Both the position numbers and the translations under genes were made by a program. Shown in pieces: positions 15,734 through 24,886 of a stretch of 56,021 nucleotides of DNA; within the stretch, counting starts at the first letter, position 1, and every line of letters starts with the position of its first letter. The DNA is from an uncultured Ruminococcus sp. (GTDB lineage Bacteria; Bacillota; Clostridia; Oscillospirales; CAG-272): NCBI GenBank assembly GCA_902778145.1, contig CACYWW010000008.1:1-56021 (forward strand), read 5' to 3'. Below the pieces are notes generated by a model. The model was not told the origin of the DNA. It saw nothing but the letters and a program-made list of their open reading frames with translations, and searched no databases.

Positions 15734-17425
15734 TTATTTTGCTTTTTTCTGCCGTTTGCTGTTTTTCTTTGAGCGGAATATCATCGCGCCGGCGGCTATC
15801 ACGGCGGCGAGGATCACAGCCGCGGCCGTGTAGAGGAACGGCTTGAGATTGCCTTTACTTTTTGTTTCTTTTCCGCTTTCCCCGGCATCGGTAACCGTCA
15901 CCGTATCGGTCGGCGTATCGGAAGCCGACGTTGTTTCAACTTCCGGCGCGGCTTCCGTATCCGTCGTTTCATCGACGGGGGTCACGGTCTCAGACTTTAT
16001 ATTCTTGAACAGCTTTATCTGCTCCTTCAGGATATCGTAATAAAACGTGCCGCTTTCGTTCGTCGGTTCGAGATCCTTGTTTATTTCCGGCGCGGGCTGT
16101 TCGCCCTTCGAGTATTCGTTCCAGGTGGGGCAGAGGACTATCTGCGGGCCGAACGCCTTCGCACGCGCCCACATTTTGAGGAACGTATCGCCGTTGTTCC
16201 GCTCGCCCGCCGGGATATATCCGTTCTCGCCCTCTTTGCTCTGAGCTCTCCACGCGGACTGTACCGTCATGCATTCGACGAGGTCGCCGTTCACGGCGTA
16301 GCACTGCTGATTGCGCTCCTCCCAGCTCCAGATCGGCTGTGTGGCGGCGAGAGTCTTTTTATTGAACATGCTCTGCTGGCCGATATATCCGGTGAGAAAT
16401 CTAACGGTGAAGCGGTCGTCGTTCCAGAGCTTTGCAAGACGCGTCTGCGCGAGCGCCGGAGTGCCGAGATATACGACGAGCAGTGGCTTGCCGAGGTACG
16501 TCTGGTAAAGATCCCTGTATTCCTCTTTTTCGAGATATTCGCGGTAGACCTGATCGGCTTTTTTCTGAAGCCTGCCGTCGGTTATGGCGTCGCCGTCGCC
16601 CGGGCAGCCGATGAACACGGCTATCTTCGGCGTGTTTTCGAGCTTCGACCACGACTCGAACATCTGGTTCGTGCCCATTTCTATCGTTTCGAAGTCGTTT
16701 CTCGCTCTGCCGCCGCGGTAATCCTTTTTTGCATAAAAGTCATAGTCAACGTTGTTCGACCAGTCGACGAGTACGAAATCAACGCCGGCGTCGTAAAGCA
16801 GCGCGGCGTGAGCCTCGAGTGCCCGGGGACAGTCAAGCGTGGTATAATCGCCGATGAGCGGCGTTTCCCAGCTGTTGTTGAAACGGTTGCTGCCCTTGTA
16901 CATCCACGTTGAGTACGCGACACCGACAAGTCTGTCTTCATACGGCGCGGCGTTGTATTTTTCGGGGCGCGTCCCGGCAAAATCGGAATAATCGCGGTTT
17001 TCGGAGCCGAATACCACATCGTCATACAGATCGAATCTGTATGCGTACTTCCCGATCGCCTCATCCCCGAGATTTTTTGCCGATGAGCCGTAGAGCGTTA
17101 TCCCGGTCTTCTCGTCATAAAGCTTTTCGGTCTTCTTCTGAAGATCCTCAAGCTTTGCGCCGTAGTATTTCGTAAAAACGGAGTAATCCGGCTCGTCGCC
17201 CGTGCGGTACGGCTTGTCAAGATCGAACTTTGCAAGTCCGCAGAACGCATACGAGCGTCCGTCTTTATACGCAATGAGTTTCATATTCGCCAACCTCGTA
17301 TCATTTAACGTGAATTCCGTGACGTTTTCCTTTTCCCCGCCGTTCGCCTTCACCGCGGAGCCCGCGCCGACGCAAAGAGCGGCGATGAACAGAAACGTCA
17401 TTATGACCGAAAGAATCCTTTTCAT
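15734..17425 (-). CDS. Surface-anchored GH99/GH71-like glycoside hydrolase
   Basis: A 563-residue protein; I place the start at 17425, after AAGAGGTG and in front of signal peptide MKRILSVIMTFLFIAALCVG. The core shows an (alpha/beta)8-barrel pattern with GVDFVLVDWSNNVDYDF, PKIAVFIGCPGDGD, GKPLLVVYLGTPALAQ and IVLCPTWNEYSKGEQPAPE; the WNExxxGEQ element recalls the catalytic end of GH99/GH71-type enzymes acting on mannan or other polysaccharides. A Thr/Asp/Glu linker (about 470-525) leads to a C-terminal transmembrane helix and a Lys/Arg-rich tail, so the enzyme is membrane-anchored at its C-terminus with its catalytic part outside. Family placement is by motif only. The HAD gene ends 10 bases upstream of its start. 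Confidence 0.72.
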   Translation of the reverse strand: MKRILSVIMTFLFIAALCVGAGSAVKANGGEKENVTEFTLNDTRLANMKLIAYKDGRSYAFCGLAKFDLDKPYRTGDEPDYSVFTKYYGAKLEDLQKKTEKLYDEKTGITLYGSSAKNLGDEAIGKYAYRFDLYDDVVFGSENRDYSDFAGTRPEKYNAAPYEDRLVGVAYSTWMYKGSNRFNNSWETPLIGDYTTLDCPRALEAHAALLYDAGVDFVLVDWSNNVDYDFYAKKDYRGGRARNDFETIEMGTNQMFESWSKLENTPKIAVFIGCPGDGDAITDGRLQKKADQVYREYLEKEEYRDLYQTYLGKPLLVVYLGTPALAQTRLAKLWNDDRFTVRFLTGYIGQQSMFNKKTLAATQPIWSWEERNQQCYAVNGDLVECMTVQSAWRAQSKEGENGYIPAGERNNGDTFLKMWARAKAFGPQIVLCPTWNEYSKGEQPAPEINKDLEPTNESGTFYYDILKEQIKLFKNIKSETVTPVDETTDTEAAPEVETTSASDTPTDTVTVTDAGESGKETKSKGNLKPFLYTAAAVILAAVIAAGAMIFRSKKNSKRQKKAK

Positions 17426-17435
17426 AAAGCACCTC

Positions 17436-18296
17436 TTAAAGCGTACCGCCGCTCTCACGCAGCTTTGCCGATTCGAGATCGCTTATGTAAGCGTCCGTCG
17501 CGGCGCTGTTGGCGGCTATTACGTCAAGTATCGTTTTTATGGTCCTGTCTATCCGAGAGCCCTCGCGGAAATCCGCCGGGGCTATGTTTCCGGCTCTGCC
17601 CTGGATGATGAGCTTGTCAGCCTCGCCGCCCTCTTTCTGATAAACGGCGACGCTGTGACCTCCGCTCGTCTTGACCAGCTTCATGCACGGAACGTCGGTG
17701 AGACCGTCTCCGATATAGATCATATTCGAAAACGGTATGCGTTTTTTCTCCTCCGGAGTTGATTCGTTGAGGCGCCGGGCGTCGGTGACGTCGAGCACCT
17801 CTTTGTTTATCCTGTATATGAACTGGGTCTTCGAGGTGTAGTTAACAGCCATAGCGGGCCAGACGGCTTCCCCGTTTTCGTCATACAGAAACTCCGCGGC
17901 GTAGATGCGGCGGAACTCTCCCGCTATCTCGGTGCCCTCGATTATCTCCTTGATGCCGGAGGAGATGACGTAGTGCTCGACCGTAAGCCCCTTGCTTCTG
18001 CCGTATTCATTTATACGGGAGAACCATTCGGTGACGCCGGGGAAGAGCTTCACGTTCTTGCCGGACTTCCGGAACATCTCTCGGCTCAGCCGTATGTTCT
18101 TTTCCTTTGCCATCCTCACCATATAATACATATAGGCGAGTATCGAGTCCATGTTGTTCTCATGCATCAGATCGTTGCATCTGCGCCAGAACTCCTCCGC
18201 GGGCATTCCTATCTCAGGGGAGAAGGCGTAGTCCTGCATATCCTTCGGAGAAAGCGTTTTGTCAAAATCATACATTATCGCCGCTATTTTGCTCAT
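17436..18296 (-). CDS. HAD-superfamily phosphatase (phosphoserine phosphatase-like)
   Basis: A 286-residue HAD hydrolase. Motif I is MYDFDKTLSP near the N-terminus (nucleophile first Asp), motif II is the Ser in HYVISSG (about residue 118), and motif IV is MIYIGDGLTDVPCM (about 200-213). The inserted helical cap between motifs I and II matches C1-type HAD enzymes. The start is the ATG at 18296 with GGAGGG five bases upstream; a GTG two codons earlier is possible. It overlaps the end of the flippase gene by 29 bases, so the two are translationally linked. The substrate is unknown; location next to a flippase suggests a small phosphorylated sugar or lipid head group. Confidence 0.82.
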   Translation of the reverse strand: MSKIAAIMYDFDKTLSPKDMQDYAFSPEIGMPAEEFWRRCNDLMHENNMDSILAYMYYMVRMAKEKNIRLSREMFRKSGKNVKLFPGVTEWFSRINEYGRSKGLTVEHYVISSGIKEIIEGTEIAGEFRRIYAAEFLYDENGEAVWPAMAVNYTSKTQFIYRINKEVLDVTDARRLNESTPEEKKRIPFSNMIYIGDGLTDVPCMKLVKTSGGHSVAVYQKEGGEADKLIIQGRAGNIAPADFREGSRIDRTIKTILDVIAANSAATDAYISDLESAKLRESGGTL

Positions 18297-19737
18297 TTGC
18301 ACCCTCCATTTCGGTCGTTTCGGGATGTGCGCCGCCTCTGCGGCTGCTTATGATCTCTTTTACGGTCGAATAGACCTGTTTGCCGTTGATCACGGTTATG
18401 ACCGCGGCTATGGCTATCGAGAATACGATATCATACTTCGCCTCGGACACGGTGAGCAGTCCCTGCGTGAGCAGAAGCGCCGTGTTCACGGCGGTGAACG
18501 GAAGCTTCACCTTGTATCCGACGAGCAGCCTCGATCTGTACGTGGTGACGAAATAAACGCTCATATAGCTTATCATCGTAGCTATCGCCGCGCCCATCGC
18601 GCCTATATAGTTTATGAGTATGAGGTTGAGTATAACATTGATGACGGCGCCGCAGACCGCGCAGATGAGCGAGTTCACGCTCTTTTTCTTGACGATATAC
18701 ACGACGCCGATGAACGACGTGACGCCCTCGAAAATGCAGGCGACGGTGAGATACGGCATGTATCTCCACGCCTCATAGAATTCATTCCTGAGCAGGATCC
18801 GGGCGGCGAGACGGCAGAACAGGATTATCATCGTACCGGCGACGAACATGACGGATTTGAATCCGTCGAAGATCCGCGTGAAGAAGCCGCCCCATTTTGC
18901 GCCGCGGTTTTCCTCGTTCACGAGGGACATCTGCCAGACGTTTATGAATATACCGGTGACGGTTATCATAATGTTCGGGATCTTGTACGCCGCCGCGTAG
19001 ACGCCGTTCGCGCTCTCGTTCACTATCGACGTTATCATGAACCTGTCAGACATGTTTACGATCCACCAGCATATGGTCGTCGGTATGAGCGGGACGGAGA
19101 AGCGCAGCATCTCTTTGAATATCCCGCGGGACACCTGACGCGGCTCTATATAGTCGAGCAGATCTCCGCCGAGCACCATATAAAGCACGGCTATGAAGTC
19201 GCCGCAGATGTTCGCAAGCAGATAGCCGGTTATACCGAGCTTGAATATAAGAAGAAAGATTATGTTGAAAATAAGGTTTGCCGCCGTGCAGATAAGACCT
19301 TTTATCGCAAACGGCTTCACCGCGTTCATGCCGCGCAGGAAGCTGCCGCAGATGGAGTTCAGCGCGAACATGAAGACGTACATGCCGAGCAGAAGGATGT
19401 AATCCGACAGGCTCGGTATGCGCTTCAGAAGCGGAGATATCGCCGTGAAGAAGATCATTCCGGAGAAAAGCATTTCCAGTCCCGCCGTGAACACCGCGGG
19501 CCTGTCCTTCTTCCTTCCGTATGAAAAACGGAAAACAGCCTGTGAAAAACCGAGCGTGACTATCGGGAACAGGAGGTTCGAGAAGTCCGCGACGAGTGTT
19601 GCGATACCGTATTCGCCGGTCGTCAGTACCGATGAATACAAGGGCAGCAGCAAAAATACGAGAAGCTTTGAAAGCACCTCGCCGATCCCGAGTATGGTTG
19701 AGTTTTTCAGCAGTGTCTTATACTTGTTTTCCGCCAT
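18268..19737 (-). CDS. Polysaccharide flippase (Wzx / MATE-like, MOP superfamily)
   Basis: A 489-residue integral membrane protein with about 12-14 hydrophobic helices. The N-terminus (KNSTILGIGEVLSKLLVFLL, LTTGEYGIATLVADFSNLL) is characteristic of the oligosaccharide flippases that move lipid-linked repeat units across the cytoplasmic membrane. It ends in a charged cytoplasmic tail. The acyl carrier protein gene lies 53 bases upstream; that gap holds a hairpin (19750-19781, arms CGTGATCTTCCGCC / GGCGGAAAATCACG with one mismatch) that may lower read-through. The glycan it exports cannot be told, since no glycosyltransferases are encoded nearby. Confidence 0.85.
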   Translation of the reverse strand: MAENKYKTLLKNSTILGIGEVLSKLLVFLLLPLYSSVLTTGEYGIATLVADFSNLLFPIVTLGFSQAVFRFSYGRKKDRPAVFTAGLEMLFSGMIFFTAISPLLKRIPSLSDYILLLGMYVFMFALNSICGSFLRGMNAVKPFAIKGLICTAANLIFNIIFLLIFKLGITGYLLANICGDFIAVLYMVLGGDLLDYIEPRQVSRGIFKEMLRFSVPLIPTTICWWIVNMSDRFMITSIVNESANGVYAAAYKIPNIMITVTGIFINVWQMSLVNEENRGAKWGGFFTRIFDGFKSVMFVAGTMIILFCRLAARILLRNEFYEAWRYMPYLTVACIFEGVTSFIGVVYIVKKKSVNSLICAVCGAVINVILNLILINYIGAMGAAIATMISYMSVYFVTTYRSRLLVGYKVKLPFTAVNTALLLTQGLLTVSEAKYDIVFSIAIAAVITVINGKQVYSTVKEIISSRRGGAHPETTEMEGANEQNSGDNV

Positions 19738-19790
19738 AATATCAATATGCGTGATCTTCCGCCGGAGGGCGGAAAATCACGTCTCTTTTT

Positions 19791-20015
19791 TTATTTGTTC
19801 GATTCGGCGTACGCCGCCATCGCGGCGGGGGTACGGAGGTCGGCGATGACCTCGTCAGGGATGCTTATCCCGAATTCATCCTCGGCGGTCATCACGATCG
19901 TGACGACGGAGAGGGAATCGGCGCCGAGATCGTCGACGATATCCGCGTCGTCGGAGATGGACGCCGCGTCGATATGAAGCTCTTCGGCTATGATCTCTTT
20001 TATTCTTTCAAGCAT
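19791..20015 (-). CDS. acpP: Acyl carrier protein
   Basis: A 74-residue acidic protein, with the start placed at the ATG at 20015 nine bases after AGAGGTG; a start at 20036 lacks a ribosome site. The Asp-Ser-Leu motif LGADSLSVV (around residue 37) holds the Ser that receives 4'-phosphopantetheine. It is a typical ACP length and sequence. No fatty-acid synthesis gene is adjacent; instead it precedes a flippase and a HAD phosphatase. It may be a dedicated ACP for a cell-surface acylation step or simply the housekeeping ACP displaced from the fab cluster. Confidence 0.9.
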   Translation of the reverse strand: MLERIKEIIAEELHIDAASISDDADIVDDLGADSLSVVTIVMTAEDEFGISIPDEVIADLRTPAAMAAYAESNK

Positions 20016-20050
20016 TTCAGTTTGCACCTCTTTCATTGGTTTATACTGTT

Positions 20051-20079
20051 AATATAACATTACAGCCCCGAGGTTTCAA
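20051..20079 (-). promoter_or_regulatory. Sigma-A promoter for the acyl carrier protein operon
   Basis: On the minus strand TTGAAA (20074-20079) and TATATT (20051-20056) are 17 bases apart, ending about 35 bases before the start codon. Confidence 0.7.
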
Positions 20080-20195
20080 GACATTATTGTAAATTTTTTA
20101 TTTTTCGGCTCATTCGAAGGCGATATGAGCGTCTCTGCCCGCCGAAAACGGCAATAATCCGAAAAAAGGAGGCGGGAGAAACGGATACGAAGGAT

Positions 20196-21554
20196 ATGAT
20201 ATCCGAGGAAGCGCTTGACAGGGCGCTTTGCACGGATGAAAATTATGACATTGTAAAAAGGCGGACGGAGGCGTTCGGGGTGCCGGTCGTCCTGTATTAT
20301 ATCGAAGGCTTGACTGACGCGGATGCGGTGAGCCGGCTGATCTCATCCGCGGCGGAGCCGTTACCCGGCCCCGCGGAGCTCTCCGATCGGATCGCGTCTT
20401 GCGCGGGTGCCGGGGTATGCCGCGGCACAGACGAGGCGGTCTCGGCGCTTCTGTCCGGAAAAACGCTGTTCTTATACGGGGACGCCTGCGTTTCGGCGGA
20501 CTTCCGCAAGTATCCGCAGAGAGGCATAACGGAGCCGGAGAACGACAAGGTCCTGCGCGGCCCGCGCACGGGCTTCGGAGAGACGCTGACTGTGAACACG
20601 GCGCTGATACGGCGGCATATACGCGATCCGCGGCTTATGATGAAACACAGGAGCGTCGGCTCGGTGTCGAAGACGGACGTCGTGATCTGCTATATGAACG
20701 GCGAGGCTGATCCGGATTACGTAGCGCGGCTCGATTCGCTGATAAGCACCCTTGACGTCGGGTCGCTCACGCTCGGCGCGGAGTCGCTTGCCGAGCGTCT
20801 TATAAAAAGGAGATGGTTCGATCCTTTCCCGAAGATCAGATATACCGAGCGTCCGGACTGCGCCGCGGCGCATCTGCTCGAGGGGCGCGTTATCGTGTTG
20901 GTCGACAATTCCCCGAACGCCATGATACTGCCGTCCGCGATATTCGACTTCATACAGGAATCTGACGACTATTACCTCCCGCCGCTCGTCGGAACGTATT
21001 TCCGCACCGTCAGATGCACGGTGTTCTTCCTCACGCTGTTTCTGTCGCCGCTATGGTACCTTCTGATCAGCTATCCTCAGTGGATCCCGGAATGGCTTTC
21101 GTTCATCAAGGTGCACGACCATGCGGGGATGCCGATCATAGCGCAGCTTTTCGTGCTTGAGTTCGCGGTGGACGGTCTGAAGCTTGCGGCGCTCAATACG
21201 CCGTCGATGCTCTCCGGGAGTTTTTCCATCATAGGCGGTCTCATACTCGGCGATTTCGCCGTACGCGTCGGATGGTTCGTACCGGATACGATCCTGTATA
21301 TGGCGTTCGTCGCAATAGCGAATTTCTCACAGCCCTCGTATGAACTCGGATACGCGTTCAAGTTCCTGCGGCTGCTTCTGCTCGCGCTGACGGCGCTGTT
21401 CGGCGTGTGGGGCTTCGTCTCCGGCTTCGTTGTTTTCATCGTCCTGATAGCGGCGAACAGGACCGTCGGCGGAAAAAGCTATCTGTATCCTCTGATCCCG
21501 TTTGACGGCCGCGCCCTGCTCAGACACATGATCAGACCGCGCGGCAGGCGGTGA
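20196..21554 (+). CDS. GerA-family spore germination protein (GerAA / SpoVAF type)
   Basis: A 452-residue member of the GerABKA family, the A subunits of germinant receptors in the spore inner membrane. The soluble N-terminal domain (about 1-245) includes DVVICYMNGEADPDYV and RLIKRRWFDPFPKIRYTERP, and is followed by GRVIVLVDNSPNAMILPSAI, a strong family signature. About five transmembrane helices occupy residues 270-435. No B or C subunit gene is adjacent, which favours SpoVAF-like or orphan use. The ribosome site is poor: GAAGGA ends one base before the ATG at 20196 while AGGAGG lies 22 bases away. The gene implies that the host can sporulate. Confidence 0.87.
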   Translation: MISEEALDRALCTDENYDIVKRRTEAFGVPVVLYYIEGLTDADAVSRLISSAAEPLPGPAELSDRIASCAGAGVCRGTDEAVSALLSGKTLFLYGDACVSADFRKYPQRGITEPENDKVLRGPRTGFGETLTVNTALIRRHIRDPRLMMKHRSVGSVSKTDVVICYMNGEADPDYVARLDSLISTLDVGSLTLGAESLAERLIKRRWFDPFPKIRYTERPDCAAAHLLEGRVIVLVDNSPNAMILPSAIFDFIQESDDYYLPPLVGTYFRTVRCTVFFLTLFLSPLWYLLISYPQWIPEWLSFIKVHDHAGMPIIAQLFVLEFAVDGLKLAALNTPSMLSGSFSIIGGLILGDFAVRVGWFVPDTILYMAFVAIANFSQPSYELGYAFKFLRLLLLALTALFGVWGFVSGFVVFIVLIAANRTVGGKSYLYPLIPFDGRALLRHMIRPRGRR

Positions 21555-21601
21555 AAGATACGGCGCTTTAAAAAGTCTTTACAATTTTTCTCACTTTCCT
21601 G

Positions 21602-21630
21602 TTGACTGATCGCGTTTTATCTGATACAAT
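21602..21630 (+). promoter_or_regulatory. Sigma-A promoter for the galK-murI operon
   Basis: TTGACT (21602-21607) and TACAAT (21625-21630) are 17 bases apart. The start codon is at 21661, so the leader is about 24 bases. Confidence 0.78.
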
Positions 21631-21660
21631 ATATAAAAAATATATAATAGGGTGTAAAAT

Positions 21661-22935
21661 ATGCTTTGCAGTGAGATCATTTCAAATATCGAAAAAGGCG
21701 TCCTTGACGGACGCTTCAAAGAGCTTTACGGAGAAGACGCCGTTACGGCGCAGCGCCTGAGATTTAAAGCGGCGGGCGAAAGCTTTCTTTCGCTTTACGG
21801 AGACGGCGAGACTGTCGTTCTTTCCGTTTCCGGCAGGAGCGAGATCTCCGGAAACCATACGGACCATAACAAGGGATGTGTGCTCGCCGCTTCCGTCGAC
21901 GTCGACATAATAGCGTTCGCAAAAAAGAGCGGAGACGGAGTCGTCAGGGTCAAGTCCGCCGGATTTGACGAGGATGTCTGCGATCTGAGCCTGAAGGAAC
22001 ACGGCGATATCAGGTATTCGTCGAGGGCGATCATATACGGAGTTGAGGACGGGTTCGGAAAGAAGGGATACGTGACAGGCGGCTTCAGCGCGTATACGAC
22101 GTCGACCGTGCTCAAGGGAAGCGGGCTTTCGTCGTCCGCGGCGTTTGAGGACATGATAGGCTATATTTTCTCGGTGCTGTATAACGGTTCCGCCGTTCCC
22201 GCGGTGGAGATAGCGAAGATATCCCGGTATGCGGAAAATGAATTCTTCGGCAAGCCGTGCGGCCTTATGGACCAGGTGGCGTGCGCCGTGGGCGGCTTCG
22301 TATTCATAGACTTCGGCGGTGACGAGCCTGTGATAGAACGGATCCCGTTCGACCTTTCGGCGGCGGGATACGATCTGTGTATCGTCAACACAGGCGGTAA
22401 CCACGCGGATCTGAACGAGGACTACGCGTCAGTCCCCGCCGAGATGAAGGCGGTTGCGGGGCTCTTCGGCAAAAAGGTGCTGAGAGGGCTTACGGAGGAG
22501 GATATATATGAGCATCTTCCGTACATACGCGAAAAGCTCGGCGACCGGGCGGCGCTGCGCGCGATACACTTCATACGCGAGAACTTCAGGGTGAACGTAC
22601 AGCGCAAGGCGCTGCTTGAAGGCGATATCGGCACCTTTCTCGGCAGGGTAAGGGCGTCCGGCGATTCGAGCTATAAATACCTGCAGAACGTCTATACCGT
22701 GAAAAACCCGGAGGAGCAGGGGCTTTCGCTCGCGCTGTGCATAACCGAAAGACTGCTCGGCGGCAACGGCGCCTTCCGCGTGCACGGCGGAGGCTTCGCC
22801 GGAACGATACAGGCGTTCGTACCTCACCGCAAGACCGCGGATTACAAAAAGGATATCGAAAAGATTTTCGGCGCAGGCTCCTGCACCGTCCTGCACGTCA
22901 GGGCGGAAGGACTGGCGCCGGTAGTTAAGGAATAA
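21661..22935 (+). CDS. galK: Galactokinase
   Basis: A 424-residue GHMP kinase that phosphorylates galactose at C1 in the Leloir pathway. The galactose-binding signature reads SGRSEISGNHTDHNKG (about residues 57-72); the classical enzyme has GEHTDY, and the Asn form is usual in a Clostridia subgroup. The ATP-binding motif is KGSGLSSSAAFEDM (about 145-158) and the C-terminal GHMP motif is RVHGGGFAGTIQAF. The length is normal for that subgroup. It opens a six-gene operon (DUF1385, prmC, ddl, murI, zinc-ribbon protein) although only it serves sugar use. The ribosome site (AGGGTG) is modest. No galT or galE is in the window. Confidence 0.92.
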   Translation: MLCSEIISNIEKGVLDGRFKELYGEDAVTAQRLRFKAAGESFLSLYGDGETVVLSVSGRSEISGNHTDHNKGCVLAASVDVDIIAFAKKSGDGVVRVKSAGFDEDVCDLSLKEHGDIRYSSRAIIYGVEDGFGKKGYVTGGFSAYTTSTVLKGSGLSSSAAFEDMIGYIFSVLYNGSAVPAVEIAKISRYAENEFFGKPCGLMDQVACAVGGFVFIDFGGDEPVIERIPFDLSAAGYDLCIVNTGGNHADLNEDYASVPAEMKAVAGLFGKKVLRGLTEEDIYEHLPYIREKLGDRAALRAIHFIRENFRVNVQRKALLEGDIGTFLGRVRASGDSSYKYLQNVYTVKNPEEQGLSLALCITERLLGGNGAFRVHGGGFAGTIQAFVPHRKTADYKKDIEKIFGAGSCTVLHVRAEGLAPVVKE

Positions 22936-22940
22936 AGCAT

Positions 22941-24098
22941 ATGGCAAGAAAAGAAAAGATAAGAAACTGCCGTTTGGGCAGAGTCGGAGGACAGGCGGTC
23001 ATCGAAGGCGTGATGATGAAGAGCGGGGACAATATGGCGATAGCCTCCCGCATGCCCGACGGGTCTATCCTCGTACAGAAAAAACGCTTCACCTCGGCGC
23101 GTCAGAAACACAAGATACTCAATCTTCCGATAATCCGCGGAGTCGTCAACTTCGTGGAGATGATGAAGCTGTCGTATACAACGATGGACGCTTCCACCGC
23201 CGCGCTCGGACTTGAGGATGAGGAGCCGTCGAAGTTCGAAAAATGGCTCTCCGAAAAGCTTCACGTCGACATAATGACGGTCGTGATGGTCATCGGTATT
23301 ATCCTCGGACTCGGACTCGCCGTAGCGCTGTTCATCATACTGCCTACCGCGTCGGGAAACGGGATATCAAAGCTTGTTGAGCTTATAACGGACGGCAAAT
23401 TCGTGCTCGCAAATCATCAGATACTGCGCGCCGTGGTCGAGGGCGTGTTCAAGGTAGCGATATTCTTACTATATCTGTGGCTCGTATCGCTTATGAAGGA
23501 TATACGCCGCGTGTTCGAATACCACGGCGCCGAGCACAAGGCCGTGTTCTGCTATGAGGCGGGGCTCGAGCTGACGCCGGAAAACGTCGCAAAGTTCAAA
23601 CGCTTCCACCCGAGATGCGGAACGTCGTTCATGTTCTTCATGATACTTATAGGCATAATCGTCGGCTGCTTCATAACCGTCAACAATACGATCCTGAGAT
23701 CGCTGATAAAGCTCGCGCTTCTGCCGATCACGGTCGGTGTCGGATATGAGATAATCAGATTTGCCGGAAGCCACGATAATTTCCTGATCCGCGCGATATC
23801 CGCGCCCGGTCTCTGGGTACAGCGGATAACGACAAAAGAGCCGGACGTTTCCCAGATGGAATGCGCCATCGCCGCGCTCAAGTCGGCGATACCGGACGAA
23901 TTCCCCGGATATTCCGCGGAAAAGCAGTTCGGACCCTGGAAGAAGACGTCTCCGGCAGCCGCCGCGTCGGGCGACGCAAAGGTCGCCGCCGCAAGGCTTC
24001 GCGCGGAAAAGAGAAGAGAGGCGCCGCATCGCAGAGCGGTCATGAGCCGTATGACCGCTGCCGAAAAGGTCAGATACAGACGTAAAAATGACGTTTGA
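22941..24098 (+). CDS. DUF1385 family membrane protein (YqhQ-like)
   Basis: A 385-residue protein. The N-terminal part VGGQAVIEGVMMKSGDNMA (about 14-32) and the HGAEHKAVFCYEAG motif (about 195-208) are the conserved blocks of DUF1385. Four or so membrane helices lie between residues 110 and 280. The last 90 residues are a basic, Ala-rich extension. The function is not established. In Clostridia it usually precedes prmC, as here, with an 11-base overlap; the gap after galK is only 5 bases. Confidence 0.9.
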   Translation: MARKEKIRNCRLGRVGGQAVIEGVMMKSGDNMAIASRMPDGSILVQKKRFTSARQKHKILNLPIIRGVVNFVEMMKLSYTTMDASTAALGLEDEEPSKFEKWLSEKLHVDIMTVVMVIGIILGLGLAVALFIILPTASGNGISKLVELITDGKFVLANHQILRAVVEGVFKVAIFLLYLWLVSLMKDIRRVFEYHGAEHKAVFCYEAGLELTPENVAKFKRFHPRCGTSFMFFMILIGIIVGCFITVNNTILRSLIKLALLPITVGVGYEIIRFAGSHDNFLIRAISAPGLWVQRITTKEPDVSQMECAIAALKSAIPDEFPGYSAEKQFGPWKKTSPAAAASGDAKVAAARLRAEKRREAPHRRAVMSRMTAAEKVRYRRKNDV

Positions 24099-24885
24099 GC
24101 GGATCTCCGAAGAGCTGCGTGAGAAAGCCGGCGGCGACGCGCAGGCTTTCAGCTTTTATCTGTTCGACCGTCCTTTATATGACGTTGCGCGCGACCGGTC
24201 GGACGCTGGGGACGCGCTGTGCGAAAAATACGGGGAATGCCTTGAAAGGTATCTTTCGGGCGAGCCGCTGCAGTATATCTTCGGTTATACGCCGTTTTAC
24301 GATCTTCTGATAAACTGCCGCCCGGGCGTTCTCATACCGAGATACGACACGGAGGCGCTCGTTGAGGAGGCGGTGAAAACGCTGCCTTCCGGCGCGCTGT
24401 TCTGCGACATGTGCTGCGGGTCGGGCTGCATAGCCGCCGCGGTATTGAAGCATCGCCCCGACACACGCGCGGTCTGCTGTGATATTTCGGATACGGCGCT
24501 TGAGCTGACGCGGGAAAATCTTTTGAAATACGGGCTTGAGGACCGCGCGGAGATCATCCGCTTCGACGTGTTCGGCGACTGGAGCGTTCTGCCCCGGGTC
24601 GACGCGATACTCTGCAACCCTCCGTATATAAACGCCGCGGATATGGAAAAGCTTCCGGAGAATGTGCGGCGCGAGCCGCGGGAGGCGCTTTACGGCGGAG
24701 TTGACGGACTTGATTTCTACAGACGTGTTATCAAGGCGTCGGATGGCGTGTTCAGAGGCACAGCGCATATTATATTTGAGATAGGATACGACCAGGGCGC
24801 GGCGCTCAAGCGTCTTTCGCCGTATGACTGTGAGATAAAAAAAGACCTTTCGGGAAACGACAGGGTCTGTATATTGAGAGGTTAG
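24088..24885 (+). CDS. prmC: Peptide chain release factor glutamine methyltransferase
   Basis: A 265-residue SAM-dependent methyltransferase. It shows an N-terminal helical domain, LIPRYDTEALVEEA (about 83-96), the SAM site CDMCCGSGCIAAAVL (about 110-124) and the catalytic NPPY in LCNPPYINAADM (about 173-184), which flips the Gln of the GGQ loop of RF1/RF2 for N5-methylation. Length and motif order match PrmC/HemK. The release factor gene is not adjacent. It overlaps the DUF1385 gene by 11 bases and is followed by ddl after one base. Confidence 0.93.
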   Translation: MTFERISEELREKAGGDAQAFSFYLFDRPLYDVARDRSDAGDALCEKYGECLERYLSGEPLQYIFGYTPFYDLLINCRPGVLIPRYDTEALVEEAVKTLPSGALFCDMCCGSGCIAAAVLKHRPDTRAVCCDISDTALELTRENLLKYGLEDRAEIIRFDVFGDWSVLPRVDAILCNPPYINAADMEKLPENVRREPREALYGGVDGLDFYRRVIKASDGVFRGTAHIIFEIGYDQGAALKRLSPYDCEIKKDLSGNDRVCILRG

Positions 24886-24886
24886 T

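Noticed and set aside
18259..19524. A 421-codon plus-strand open frame opposite the flippase
   Set aside because: It is antisense to a well-supported membrane protein, is rich in His/Asp/Arg/Tyr and lacks any motif.
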